Shown: piece after piece, positions 48,252 to 57,928 of the stretch
Layout of the letters: each line of letters opens with the position of its first letter
Position numbering within the stretch: position 1 is the first letter of the stretch
Source: Acinetobacter zhairuonensis
Lineage (GTDB): Bacteria > Pseudomonadota > Gammaproteobacteria > Pseudomonadales > Moraxellaceae
DNA: 64,000 nucleotides
Direction of reading: 5' to 3'
NCBI RefSeq assembly: GCF_022601715.1
Contig: NZ_JAKVIM010000007.1
Location: forward strand, 117,105 to 181,104
Translations under genes and position numbers: made by a program
The notes under the pieces: model-generated
What the model was told of the DNA's origin: nothing
What the model saw: the letters and a program-made list of their open reading frames with translations, nothing else
Databases searched by the model: none

Positions 48252-49913
48252 TTAACCACCAATTTTTTTGTATTTGCTACGTTTTTGTACTGCATCTTCA
48301 CCTAAACGTGCCAAGCGATAGGCTTCGTACTCAGCATAGTTACCTTCGTAGAATTCAGGCTGTTCATTTTCAAATGACAAGATATGCGTTGCAATACGGT
48401 CTAAGAACCAACGGTCATGCGACACCACCATTACGGTACCTGGGAAGACTAAAATTGCATCCTCTAGCGCACGTAAAGTTTCGATATCCAAGTCGTTTGA
48501 TGGTTCATCCAGCAGGATCACGTTCGCGCCCATTTGCAGGATTTTCGCCAGTTGTAAACGGTTACGCTCACCACCAGACAATTCACCTACACGTTTTTGC
48601 TGATCTTGACCCTTGAAGTTGAAACGACCGATATACGCACGTGATGCGATTTCGTATTCGCCAATTCTTAAGATATCTAAACCGCCAGAAACTTCTTCCC
48701 AAACAGTTTTGTTGTTATCCAAAGTATCACGGATCTGACCCACATAAGCCACTTTAACCGACTCACCAAGTGTCACAGTACCTGTATCAGGTTGCTGCTC
48801 ACCGGTCATCATACGGAATAGCGTAGTTTTACCTGCACCGTTAGGACCCACGATACCCACAATCGCGGTTGGTGGCACAGTGAATGTCAGGTTTTCATAC
48901 AACAAACGGCCATCAAATGATTTGCTAATGCCTTCAACTTCAACCACTTTATTGCCTAGACGTGGACCAGGTGGAATATAGATTTCTGAAGTTTCGTTAC
49001 GTTGTTGGAACTCGCGTGAGTTGAGCTCTTCAAAACGCTCCATACGCGCTTTGTTTTTCTTTTGCTGACCTTTAGCATTTGAACGAACCCATTCAAGTTC
49101 TTTTTTCAATGCTTTCGCAAAAGATTCTTCTTGCTTCTGTTCTTGCTCTAAACGCGCATTCTTTTGCTCTAACCAAGCAGAATAGTTACCTTGATAAGGA
49201 ATACCCATGCCACGGTCAAGTTCAAGAATCCACTCAGCGACGTTATCCAAGAAATAACGGTCATGCGTAATCGCCACAATCGTGCCCGCGAAGTCTTTCA
49301 AGAAACGCTCTAACCAAGACACAGATTCTGCATCCAAATGGTTGGTCGGTTCGTCAAGAAGCAACATGTCTGGCTTAGACAAAAGCAAACGACAAAGTGC
49401 AACACGACGACGCTCACCACCTGACAGTAAAGTCACGTCTGCATCCCAAGCTGGAAGGTTCAAGGCTGCTGCTGCTTGATCCATCTGGTTGCTGAGGTTG
49501 TGTGCATCCCATGAATGGATAATTGCTTCTAATTTTTCTTGCTCTTTCGCTAATTTATCGAAATCGGCATCTTCTGACGCGTATTCAGCAAAAACTTCAT
49601 CCAAACGTGCCAAAGCGTCTAGAGGTTCGCGTAAACCATCTTCAACGTTGCCACGTACATCTTTATTTGGATCTAGTGGTGGTTCTTGCTCTAGGTAGCC
49701 AATTTTGATACCCGGTTGCGCACGAGCTTCACCAGAGAAATCTTTGTCTACGCCAGCCATAATACGAAGCAAGGTCGATTTACCTGCACCGTTTAAACCA
49801 AGCACACCAATTTTAGCACCTGGGAAAAATGACAAAGAGATGTCTTTTAAGATTTCGCGCTTCGGCGGAACCATCTTAGACACTCGGTTCATCGTATAAA
49901 TATATTGGGCCAC
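48252..49913 (-). CDS. ettA: Energy-dependent translational throttle protein EttA
   Basis: A 553-residue ABC-F protein with two ATPase halves and no membrane segment. Walker A: GLNGAGKSTLLRIM (near 40) and GPNGAGKTTLFRMM (near 355). Signatures: LSGGERRRVALCRLL and LSGGERNRLQLAKIL. Walker B: LLLDEPTNHLD and ILLDEPSNDLD. The EttA-type arm and linker are present. It binds the ribosomal E site and gates the first elongation steps by ADP/ATP ratio. The start is GTG at 49913 (VAQYIYTMNRV), with GAGGAG six bases upstream, matching the known EttA N-terminus. A longer frame to 49973 is rejected. Confidence 0.95.
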   Translation of the reverse strand: MAQYIYTMNRVSKMVPPKREILKDISLSFFPGAKIGVLGLNGAGKSTLLRIMAGVDKDFSGEARAQPGIKIGYLEQEPPLDPNKDVRGNVEDGLREPLDALARLDEVFAEYASEDADFDKLAKEQEKLEAIIHSWDAHNLSNQMDQAAAALNLPAWDADVTLLSGGERRRVALCRLLLSKPDMLLLDEPTNHLDAESVSWLERFLKDFAGTIVAITHDRYFLDNVAEWILELDRGMGIPYQGNYSAWLEQKNARLEQEQKQEESFAKALKKELEWVRSNAKGQQKKNKARMERFEELNSREFQQRNETSEIYIPPGPRLGNKVVEVEGISKSFDGRLLYENLTFTVPPTAIVGIVGPNGAGKTTLFRMMTGEQQPDTGTVTLGESVKVAYVGQIRDTLDNNKTVWEEVSGGLDILRIGEYEIASRAYIGRFNFKGQDQQKRVGELSGGERNRLQLAKILQMGANVILLDEPSNDLDIETLRALEDAILVFPGTVMVVSHDRWFLDRIATHILSFENEQPEFYEGNYAEYEAYRLARLGEDAVQKRSKYKKIGG

Positions 49914-50197
49914 GCAGGACTCCTCAATAGAAAACCAAAAAATCGCAAAACAGCGAAAAATATTTTGGGGCATTATACGATGAATACGCTGAAAACATAA
50001 GGCATGAATCCGCTCTTCAATGCAATGTTACAACTTTCATTTCGTTTATTTTTTATTCAGAGCCTCCTGTGTAGAATTTTGTTCAAGTTACACTGAGCCT
50101 AATTCATCTTTATGAAATTTTTAGATAATTATTCTTAATATTCACGCTTTCACTCATATTCAATAGTGATAGAATGTGCAAAATTTAACTCACGCAG

Positions 50198-51484
50198 ATG
50201 ATGTACATGACCTATAAAGATGAAACATTAGCCATTCACGCAGGTTACAGCCCTGAAGCCAGCACCAAAGCCGTTGCTGTGCCGATTTACCAAACCACCT
50301 CCTATGCCTTTGATAATACCCAGCATGGCGCCGATTTATTTGACCTGAAAGTCCAAGGCAATATTTATACTCGGATTATGAATCCCACCACTGCGGTGCT
50401 AGAACAGCGGCTGGCAGCGCTTGAAGGGGGGATTGGCGCATTGGCTTTAGCTTCAGGTATGGCCGCCATTACCTATGCGATTCAAACCATTACTGAAGCA
50501 GGTGACAATATTGCCTCGGTTTCTACCTTGTATGGTGGCACCTATAATTTATTTGCGCATACGCTACCTAAGCAAGGTATTGAAGTGCGTTTCTTTGATT
50601 ATCAGAATCCGGAAGCCTTACGCAGCTTAATTGATGAAAAAACCAAACTGGTGTTTGTCGAATCGATTGGCAATCCGCTCGGTAATATTATTGATTTAGA
50701 AGCGATTGCCGAAATTGCGCATGAATATGGTGTACCCGTGGTAGTTGATAATACGGTTGCCACTCCTGCACTGCTGAAACCGTTTCAATATGGTGCAGAT
50801 ATCGTGGTGCATTCTCTCACCAAATATATTGGCGGGCATGGTAATTCGATTGGGGGTGCCATTGTCGACAGCGGTAAATTCCCTTGGGGCAAATACCCTG
50901 AACGTTTTCAAGTGCTGAACACCCCAGATCCAAGTTACCATGGGGTGAATTATGTCGAAGCCTTAGGTGAAGCCGCTTATATTGCGCGTGCGCGTGTGGT
51001 GCCACTCCGCAATACAGGCGCAGCAATTAGTCCACTGAGTGTGTTTCTGATTTTACAAGGCTTAGAAACGTTGAACTTGCGTATGGAACGTCACACCTAT
51101 AACGCGCAGAAAGTGGCAGAATATTTGCAGCAACATCCAAAAGTAAAATGGGTCAACTATGCAGGCTTGAAGGATCATCCACAGCATGGCTTGGCGCAAA
51201 AATATGTTAAAGGTCAGCCTTCTGCGATTTTATCCTTTGGCGTGCAAGATGGCCGTGAAGGTGGAACCCGCTTTATTGATGCACTACAACTGTTTACGCG
51301 CTTGGTGAATATCGGTGATGCCAAAAGTCTGGCATGTCATCCTGCAACCACCACCCATCGCCAATTGAATGCAGCAGAACTGAAAGCCGCAGGTGTGAGT
51401 CTGGACATGGTTCGACTCTCGGTGGGCATCGAACATATTGATGACCTAATTGCAGATTTAGAACAGGCATTGGCGACAGTTTAA
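50198..51484 (+). CDS. metY: O-acetylhomoserine sulfhydrylase
   Basis: A 428-residue PLP enzyme of the Cys/Met metabolism family. It begins TYKDETLAIHAGYSPE and has AVPIYQTTSYAF, NIYTRIMNPTTAVLEQRLA, GTYNLFAHTLPKQGIEVRF, VVDNTVATPALLKPFQYGAD and the PLP lysine in VVHSLTKYIGGHGN. The end has DAKSLACHPATTTHRQL and VRLSVGIEHIDDL. The long DTP-rich insert after residue 230 is typical of MetY rather than MetB. It makes homocysteine directly from O-acetylhomoserine and sulfide. Any of the first three ATGs (codons 1, 2, 4) may be used. Confidence 0.93.
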   Translation: MMYMTYKDETLAIHAGYSPEASTKAVAVPIYQTTSYAFDNTQHGADLFDLKVQGNIYTRIMNPTTAVLEQRLAALEGGIGALALASGMAAITYAIQTITEAGDNIASVSTLYGGTYNLFAHTLPKQGIEVRFFDYQNPEALRSLIDEKTKLVFVESIGNPLGNIIDLEAIAEIAHEYGVPVVVDNTVATPALLKPFQYGADIVVHSLTKYIGGHGNSIGGAIVDSGKFPWGKYPERFQVLNTPDPSYHGVNYVEALGEAAYIARARVVPLRNTGAAISPLSVFLILQGLETLNLRMERHTYNAQKVAEYLQQHPKVKWVNYAGLKDHPQHGLAQKYVKGQPSAILSFGVQDGREGGTRFIDALQLFTRLVNIGDAKSLACHPATTTHRQLNAAELKAAGVSLDMVRLSVGIEHIDDLIADLEQALATV

Positions 51485-51491
51485 ACAATGT

Positions 51492-51521
51492 GATCAAGAC
51501 CTCATTTGAGGTCTTGATTTT
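51492..51521 (+). terminator. Terminator after metY
   Basis: ATCAAGACCTC and GAGGTCTTGAT pair around ATTT and are followed by TTTTG, eight bases after the stop. Confidence 0.88.
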
Positions 51522-51694
51522 TGAGCATTTTCTCTTGGAATTGCATCTAAATCGTGCTAAAACTAAGAAAAATAAAAACCACAAATAGAGCAAATACTCT
51601 AAATTTATTTGTTAATTCAATGACTTATTTATAGCTTTTTTCAGTATATTCGCTATCATTATGCGTGTGAGTTTTAGTCAACTCATGGAATAAT

Positions 51695-51754
51695 GTGAAC
51701 TAAGTTCTCCAATAAAATAAAGACAATTTAGAATTGAAGTGAACTAAATTCTAA
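51695..51754 (+). promoter_or_regulatory. Operator-like repeats upstream of acr1
   Basis: GTGAACTAAGTTCT (51695-51708) and GTGAACTAAATTCT (51739-51752) are direct repeats 44 bases apart. The first contains a perfect GAACT-A-AGTTC palindrome. TTAGAATT (51728-51735) and AATTCTAA (51747-51754) form another inverted repeat. A dimeric repressor or activator site is likely. Confidence 0.5.
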
Positions 51755-51769
51755 TCAGGGAAACATAGC

Positions 51770-52657
51770 GTGAAAGCAAAATTAGAGAAACAATTTCGGG
51801 ACCGTATCCACGGTAAAATCGTACTTATTACTGGCGCATCCAGTGGCATTGGTTTAACCACAGCACATCGTCTTGCCGATGCAGGCGCACATGTTCTGCT
51901 GGTTTCGCGAACCAAAGAAACCTTGGATGAAGTCAAAGCTGAAATTGAAGCCAAAGGTGGTAAAGCCTCGGTCTTCCCATGTGATTTAAATGACATGGAA
52001 GCAATTGATGCGGTCTCTAAAGAAATTTTGGCATCTGTCGATCATATTGATATTTTGATTAATAATGCAGGTCGTTCTATTCGTCGTGCAGTGCACGAGT
52101 CTCTCGACCGTTTCCATGATTTTGAACGTACCATGCAACTGAATTACTTTGGTGCGGTGCGCTTAGTTCTGAATTTATTGCCGCATATGATGGAACGTAA
52201 AGGCGGTCAGATCATTAACATCAGCTCGATTGGTGTGTTAGCCAATGCGACACGTTTCTCAGCTTATGTGGCTTCAAAAGCAGCCTTAGATGCTTTTAGC
52301 CGTTGTCTATCTGCCGAAGCACATTCACATAAAATTGCAATCACTTCAATTTATATGCCATTGGTGCGCACACCAATGATTGCACCAACCAAGATATATA
52401 AATATGTCCCAACGCTGTCGCCTGAACAGGCAGCAGATTTAGTGGCTTATGCGATTGTGAAACGTCCGAAGAAAATTGCCACCAATCTTGGGCGTTTGGC
52501 ATCTTTAACCTATGCGGTTGCGCCTGACATCAACAACATGTTTATGTCGATTGGCTATAACCTGTTCCCAAGCTCTTCCGCTTCTATCGGTAAGCAAGAA
52601 CGACTAAATTGGGTACAAAAAGCATATGCACGCCTCTTCCCAGGTGAACACTGGTAA
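51770..52657 (+). CDS. acr1: Fatty acyl-CoA reductase, Acr1 type
   Basis: A 295-residue SDR protein. NADPH fold VLITGASSGIGLTTAHRLA near residue 18, then ILINNAGRSIRRAVHES, the catalytic serine in INISSIGVLANA and Tyr/Lys in FSAYVASKAALDAFS. The C-terminal half (MPLVRTPMIAPTKIYKYVP, APDINNMFMSIGYNLFPSS, end ARLFPGEHW) resembles what I remember of Acr1 of Acinetobacter baylyi, which reduces long-chain acyl-CoA to the aldehyde used for wax esters. The start is GTG at 51770 with AGGGAAA upstream; no earlier ATG exists. It is a single gene with its own terminator. Confidence 0.88.
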   Translation: MKAKLEKQFRDRIHGKIVLITGASSGIGLTTAHRLADAGAHVLLVSRTKETLDEVKAEIEAKGGKASVFPCDLNDMEAIDAVSKEILASVDHIDILINNAGRSIRRAVHESLDRFHDFERTMQLNYFGAVRLVLNLLPHMMERKGGQIINISSIGVLANATRFSAYVASKAALDAFSRCLSAEAHSHKIAITSIYMPLVRTPMIAPTKIYKYVPTLSPEQAADLVAYAIVKRPKKIATNLGRLASLTYAVAPDINNMFMSIGYNLFPSSSASIGKQERLNWVQKAYARLFPGEHW

Positions 52658-52669
52658 GTTGTAAATCTT

Positions 52670-52698
52670 AAAAAGCCTGTCAAACGACAGGCTTTTTT
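52670..52698 (+). terminator. Terminator after acr1
   Basis: AAAAAGCCTGTC and GACAGGCTTTTT pair around a four-base AAAC loop, just after the acr1 stop. It may also help end transcription from the opposite strand. Confidence 0.88.
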
Positions 52699-52779
52699 AT
52701 ATCCTTAAGTGTATTTCGGGCTTAATACATTTCTGTATCACCCCCTGTATTTCATCGTCACTTAAAATGCAATGCGCAT

Positions 52780-54969
52780 TTAGGTTTCCAGAAAATTGAC
52801 TCGACCTGTTTGCACATCATAAATCGCTCCCACAATTGCAATCTGCCCCTGCTTAAGCATCTCTGCTAACACTGGACTGTGTTGCTGAATATATTGAATG
52901 TTATACAACACATTCATCGCTGTGACTTGATCCAAGAAGGCTTTACTCAGCTCTCGAGGCTGCATAATGTTATATACGCTGTTGACCGATTGCATTAATG
53001 GTCCCAGTACATATTGAATATGCGGCATTTCCTTCACATCAGAAATTTGTTTCTGCTGTAAACGTAATTGGCAGGCACTACTGACTGCACCACAATCAGT
53101 ATGACCGAGCACCACAATTACTTTAGAGCCTTTGGCCTGACAGGCGAATTCAAGCGAACCTAACACCTTTTGTCCTGCAATATTCCCAGCAATACGTAAA
53201 CTAAACAGATCGCCAATTCCAACATCAAACAACATTTCTGTCGGGGCACGCGAATCCATACAGCCCAATACTGCAGCAATCGGGTGCTGACCTTGATCGG
53301 CTGTGACACGAATCTGACGATAGATATCGCGTTGCAAACGGTCATTTTGTACAAACCGTTCATTGCCTGCTTTAAGTAAATCAATCACTTGTGCTGGGCT
53401 TAATTGACGCTGTAATTCAGCCGTGCTGATGTCAATATCTAGGACTGCATCATCCAGTTCTTGATAGTGTTGTTTAAAGCCTATCAATTTCACATCGACT
53501 TGACGTTTGAGAGCAGTTTCAGCTTGATAATCCTGAATCACCTGATAAATATCCGCATCAATCGATTCTGATTGCGTGGCATCAATAATGAGCTGTTCGC
53601 CCGCATGAATATGCTCCAGTGCTGAAATGAGAGCCGAACGATTCAAAAAGGTCACTTGTGAGGGGAGTTCGATACGGGTCACAACTCCATGCAGATGGTG
53701 CTCTTTATAAATTCGGACCCCTTTATAAAAGTTACCGTACAGAATAAAAGCTGCACTGCAAAATAGCCCCACCAAAATACCCATCAACAAATCAGTCAGT
53801 AAAATTGCAATCAGGGTAATAATAAACGGCACAAACTGTTTCCAGCCCTTTAAATAGAGTTGCTGGAACAACTTAGGATGGGTGAGTTTAAAGCCTGTCA
53901 CCAATAAAATGGCTGCCAAAGCCGATAAGGGAATCATATTCATCAACGGTACAAAACACAGTACTGCCAGCAATAGCAACAACCCATGGATTACACTGGA
54001 ATACTTACTTCGTGCTCCAGAATTGGCATTGACTGAACTACGTACAATAACCGAAGTCAATGGCATACCACCGATAGCACCCGAAACTACATTGCCAATG
54101 CCCTGCGCCCATAATTCACGATTTGGTGGTGATGAGCGTTTATAAGGATCTAACTTATCCGCGGCTTCCAGATTTAACAAAGTTTCTAAAGAGGCGACCA
54201 CCGCTAAGGTCAGTGCTCCTGTATAAATTAACGGCTCAGTTAAATAACGCCAGTCAGGTCCCATCAGCACCAGCTCGGGTGCCTGCCAAATGTTCGGCAG
54301 TTGAATTAAATTTGATGTATTGACTGCCCAAGTTGACCCTGTGGTACTTAACAAATAATTCACACCTGCTGCCAAAACGACCGCTACCAGTGCTGAGGGA
54401 ATATTGTATTTTTTCAGTGGGCTACAGTCCCACATCAAAATCAGCAATAAGCTGAATAAGCCGATCAGTGCAGCACCAGCATCGACTGCAGAAAATACAG
54501 TATGTATTTGCCCAGCCCAGACTTGTTCCCATGAAAAATTGGAAAAGCCCATCAGGTAAGGCAATTGACTAAGAATTAAAATGATGCCAATAGCCGCCAA
54601 TAACCCTAAAATGACATTATTGGGGATAAAGTTAGCAAAGAAACCGAGTTTGAGTAAACCAAAACCAATTTGCAGTAAACCTGCAAAAATAATACACAAT
54701 AAAAAAGCGGCATAATTGCCGCCTAATTGATCCAATTGTACCAAAATCACTGCTGTGAGCCCTGCTGCTGGACCTGCAACGCTAATGTGTGAGCCACTCA
54801 ACAGCCCAACCAATATACCGCCAATAATTCCAGAGATGATCCCTGAAATAATTGGAGCGCCAGATGCAAGTGCAATGCCTAAACATAACGGCAATGCTAC
54901 CAAAAATACCACTAAGCCCGACAAAGTATCCCGTACATGGAATCGGTTTTTTCTTTCTAAAGTCAACAT
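52780..54969 (-). CDS. SulP anion transporter fused to beta-carbonic anhydrase
   Basis: A 729-residue fusion. Residues 1-400 are a SulP transporter (DTLSGLVVFLVALPLCLGIA, AGPAAGLTAVILVQLDQLGG, MPLTSVIVRSSVNANSGARS, about 11 helices). A degenerate STAS-like linker follows (400-500). A beta-carbonic anhydrase occupies about 520-725, with zinc ligands Cys570 in GCMDSRAP and His623/Cys626 in VVLGHTDCGAVSSACQ, and catalytic Asp572 and Arg574 also present, so it should be active. The pairing suggests bicarbonate uptake or exchange coupled to CO2 hydration at the membrane. Start: ATG 54969; the open frame reaches a TTG at 54993. Both have weak ribosome sites. Confidence 0.9.
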   Translation of the reverse strand: MLTLERKNRFHVRDTLSGLVVFLVALPLCLGIALASGAPIISGIISGIIGGILVGLLSGSHISVAGPAAGLTAVILVQLDQLGGNYAAFLLCIIFAGLLQIGFGLLKLGFFANFIPNNVILGLLAAIGIILILSQLPYLMGFSNFSWEQVWAGQIHTVFSAVDAGAALIGLFSLLLILMWDCSPLKKYNIPSALVAVVLAAGVNYLLSTTGSTWAVNTSNLIQLPNIWQAPELVLMGPDWRYLTEPLIYTGALTLAVVASLETLLNLEAADKLDPYKRSSPPNRELWAQGIGNVVSGAIGGMPLTSVIVRSSVNANSGARSKYSSVIHGLLLLLAVLCFVPLMNMIPLSALAAILLVTGFKLTHPKLFQQLYLKGWKQFVPFIITLIAILLTDLLMGILVGLFCSAAFILYGNFYKGVRIYKEHHLHGVVTRIELPSQVTFLNRSALISALEHIHAGEQLIIDATQSESIDADIYQVIQDYQAETALKRQVDVKLIGFKQHYQELDDAVLDIDISTAELQRQLSPAQVIDLLKAGNERFVQNDRLQRDIYRQIRVTADQGQHPIAAVLGCMDSRAPTEMLFDVGIGDLFSLRIAGNIAGQKVLGSLEFACQAKGSKVIVVLGHTDCGAVSSACQLRLQQKQISDVKEMPHIQYVLGPLMQSVNSVYNIMQPRELSKAFLDQVTAMNVLYNIQYIQQHSPVLAEMLKQGQIAIVGAIYDVQTGRVNFLET

Positions 54970-55181
54970 AGGTAAACCGTTTATAATGATCAAATAGCAA
55001 AAATTTACGTCTGTATATTAATATCCAGACGGCCTTAATCTTGTCGGACAATCTGCTCTCGGAAAAGTGAAATTGTGCTGTACTGTTGTGACGATTTATC
55101 AGCTTTTAATATTATTTTTGTTGATCTTCAGATTCGGCTCATCTTCCTCTTGTAAGCACATGAGAACAATGTAGTAGGCAT

Positions 55182-55212
55182 AAAAAAACCTCCCGATTGG
55201 GAGGCATTTTTG
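55182..55212 (-). terminator. Terminator after tex
   Basis: On the minus strand ATGCCTCCC and GGGAGGT pair around AATC and are followed by seven T. It lies about 13 bases after the tex stop. Confidence 0.85.
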
Positions 55213-55224
55213 TCAGATTAAAGC

Positions 55225-57591
55225 TTATTTCGAACCTTTAATCCCAGCTTGCAATAACAATGCACCTAAACCACCGATCTTATTCTCTTGTGGTTTATTG
55301 GCTTGAGGTTTTTGACCACCTTGACGTTGTGGGCGATCACCTTGTGGACGCGCTTGCTGTGGACGTTTACCTTGAGGTTTACGTTCACCACGTTGTTCCT
55401 GCCCTGCATGCTCACGGCGTGGTTGACGCGGTGCTTTTGGCGCTTCTGCCCCTTCTGCACGCATCGACAAGTTCACACGATTACGTTCTGCATCAACTTG
55501 TAAAACTCGAACCTGAACAATTTGACCTGGTTTCACTACTTTGTGCGGATCAGAAACAAACTCATTCGCCAATTCAGAAATATGCACCAAGCCATCCTGA
55601 TGGACACCCACATCAACGAAAGCACCGAAATTCGTCACATTAGTCACGACACCTTCAAGCTGCATACCCTCAGTGAGTTGTGCCACTTCGGTGATGTCTT
55701 CACGGAATTTAGCGGTACGGAATTCTGGACGTGGGTCACGACCTGGTTTTTCCAATTCGCTTAATACGTCTTGAATCGTTGGTAAACCAAATTGTTCATC
55801 TGCAAAATCTTCCGCCTTAATTTGACGAATAATTTCACTGTTGCCGATGATGTCTTTCACAGTCGTTGCTTTGGCAGCCACCATTTTTTCCACTAAACCG
55901 TAGCTCTCAGGGTGCACTGCAGAAGCATCTAGTGGTTCACTACCATTCTGAATGCGTAAGAAACCTGCTGCTTGTTCAAAAGTACGATCGCCTAAACGAG
56001 GTACTTTCTTCAAAGCTTGACGATTGTCAAAACGACCATTTTCTTTGCGGAATTCTACGATTTGCTGTGCAATCGATTTATTCAAACCTGCGATATAACC
56101 TAAAATTGCCGCAGAAGCGGTGTTTACATCCACACCTACCGCGTTCACACAGTCTTCAACTACAGCATCTAGGGTTTTTGCTAAACCAGTTTGGTTTACA
56201 TCATGCTGGTATTGACCCACACCAATTGATTTCGGATCAATTTTAACCAACTCAGCCAATGGATCTTGTAAACGACGTGCAATAGACACCGCGCCACGAA
56301 TCGACACATCCAATTCTGGTAATTCAGCCGAAGCCAATTCAGATGCTGAATAAACCGATGCGCCTGCTTCACTCACCGTCACACGCGTCACTTTAAGTTC
56401 CGGATGTTGTGTCATCATTTCAGCAACGACAGCTTCGGTTTCACGGCTTGCGGTACCATTACCAATCGCGATTAAATCAACATTAAACTCTTGGCACAAA
56501 CGCGCAAGCTCAGCAATAGAACCTGCTTTATCATCTTTTGGTGCAAATGGATAAATGGTGCTATGCGCAACCACATCACCAGATTCATTCACTACAGCCA
56601 ACTTCACGCCTGTACGGATGCCAGGGTCTACACCCAACGTACAACGGCTGCCTGCTGGTGCAGAAAGCAATAAATGACGCAGGTTTTCTGCGAACACTTG
56701 CATCGCTTCAGCTTCTGCATTCAAACGTTTTTCAGTCAGCAATGAATGTTCAATGCTTGGACGTACCTTACCTAACCAGAAAAGTTTAGCAGTTTGCTTT
56801 AAGAAATCTTGACGTGCTTGTGGCTGAACTTGATCTAGGTTGTATTCAACTTCAATACGCGCCAAAGGTGCAGCATCTTCGCCATCTACTTTTAAACCCA
56901 AAACATTTTCTTGACGGCCACGTAACATCGCCAATAAACGATGTGACGGCACTTTGTTAAGGTTTTCAGAGAAATCAAAATAATCGCGGAATTTTTTACC
57001 GACTTCTTTTTTCTCTTCACTTGCCACTAAGCTTTTCAGTACGGCTGTTTTGGCAAAGGTACTTTTTAATTCAGTGGTTAATGCAATATTTTGTGCCCAG
57101 TCATCAATCAGAATGTGCTGGATTGCATCCAATTGGCTTTCCAAATCTGGGTATTCTTCATGACTAAAACCAGCCAATGCTTCACTTGGTTCAACAGCTT
57201 CTTGAAAGATTTTTTCTGCAATTGGACCCAAGCCCGCTTCTTTTGCCTTAAATGATTTACTGGTGCGCTTTGGACGGTAAGGCGCGTAAAGTTCTTCTAA
57301 AGCATTTTTGGTTTCAGCAGCATTCACGCGCGCCAATAAATCATCTGACAATTTATTTTGTTCTTTCAATGATTCAATGACTTTTTCGCGACGCTCGTAT
57401 AAGTCTCTTAAATAAGCTAAACGTGTATCGAGCTGACGTAACTGCGTGTCGTCTAGACCTTGCGTCACTTCTTTACGGTAACGTGCGATAAATGGAACGC
57501 TTGCGCCTTCATCGATTAGTTTAATCGCAGCTTCGACTTGATTTGAACGTACGGCAAGCTCTGTTGCCAACTGCTGAACTAAGTCAGTCAT
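55225..57591 (-). CDS. tex: Tex family RNA-binding transcription accessory protein
   Basis: A 788-residue Tex protein. An N-terminal helical domain has VPFIARYRKEVTQGLDDTQL and APYRPKRTSKSFKAKEAGLG. A YqgF/RNase-H-like fold carries CTLGVDPGIRTGVKLAV near 320 and IAIGNGTASRETEAVVAE. Helix-hairpin-helix repeats have SIGVGQYQHDV, VDVNTASAAILGYIAGLN and VPRLGDRTFEQAAGFLRI. An S1 domain is near 640-715 (GVVTNVTNFGAFVDVGVHQDGLVHIS). A low-complexity basic tail (Lys, Arg, Gln, Pro) precedes the end GGLGALLLQAGIKG. I start it at ATG 57591, five codons inside a GTG-initiated frame. Confidence 0.96.
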   Translation of the reverse strand: MTDLVQQLATELAVRSNQVEAAIKLIDEGASVPFIARYRKEVTQGLDDTQLRQLDTRLAYLRDLYERREKVIESLKEQNKLSDDLLARVNAAETKNALEELYAPYRPKRTSKSFKAKEAGLGPIAEKIFQEAVEPSEALAGFSHEEYPDLESQLDAIQHILIDDWAQNIALTTELKSTFAKTAVLKSLVASEEKKEVGKKFRDYFDFSENLNKVPSHRLLAMLRGRQENVLGLKVDGEDAAPLARIEVEYNLDQVQPQARQDFLKQTAKLFWLGKVRPSIEHSLLTEKRLNAEAEAMQVFAENLRHLLLSAPAGSRCTLGVDPGIRTGVKLAVVNESGDVVAHSTIYPFAPKDDKAGSIAELARLCQEFNVDLIAIGNGTASRETEAVVAEMMTQHPELKVTRVTVSEAGASVYSASELASAELPELDVSIRGAVSIARRLQDPLAELVKIDPKSIGVGQYQHDVNQTGLAKTLDAVVEDCVNAVGVDVNTASAAILGYIAGLNKSIAQQIVEFRKENGRFDNRQALKKVPRLGDRTFEQAAGFLRIQNGSEPLDASAVHPESYGLVEKMVAAKATTVKDIIGNSEIIRQIKAEDFADEQFGLPTIQDVLSELEKPGRDPRPEFRTAKFREDITEVAQLTEGMQLEGVVTNVTNFGAFVDVGVHQDGLVHISELANEFVSDPHKVVKPGQIVQVRVLQVDAERNRVNLSMRAEGAEAPKAPRQPRREHAGQEQRGERKPQGKRPQQARPQGDRPQRQGGQKPQANKPQENKIGGLGALLLQAGIKGSK

Positions 57592-57928
57592 CGTGTTTGA
57601 TCCCACAAGGATAAGTTCTAAAAGCCATGATTATAAAGACCAAGACCATAAAATCCACAATTGTTTTATTAAATTTCATTCTGATCGAATTTGCCAATTT
57701 TCGATTTTTTCATCAATCGCACACTTTTTTTGCATATTCTGGCAAAGAACTACAGTAAATCAGGCGTTAATCCGCTATTTTAGATGTATATATTTGGTAT
57801 CTATGTCTTGATTTTAACTGCAATATTTGTTGCTTTAGAACATAGCAAATCGATATAAATGAATCGTATACTCCTAGTGATCTCTTGACCCCGTATACGA
57901 TGACAATAAAGAATAAGGAGCACACATC
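57592..57928. other. Divergent intergenic region tex / ompR
   Basis: A 337-base A/T-rich region with no gene. It should hold both promoters. Near ompR a perfect inverted repeat TCGTATAC (57864-57871) / GTATACGA (57893-57900) has a 21-base spacer, and TTGACC lies inside it (57884-57889) as a possible -35. AAGGAG precedes the ompR ATG. Confidence 0.45.

Noticed and set aside
55260..55643. Plus-strand 127-codon frame opposite the tex 3' end
   Set aside because: It arises from the low-complexity Lys/Arg/Gln/Pro tail of Tex read backwards.
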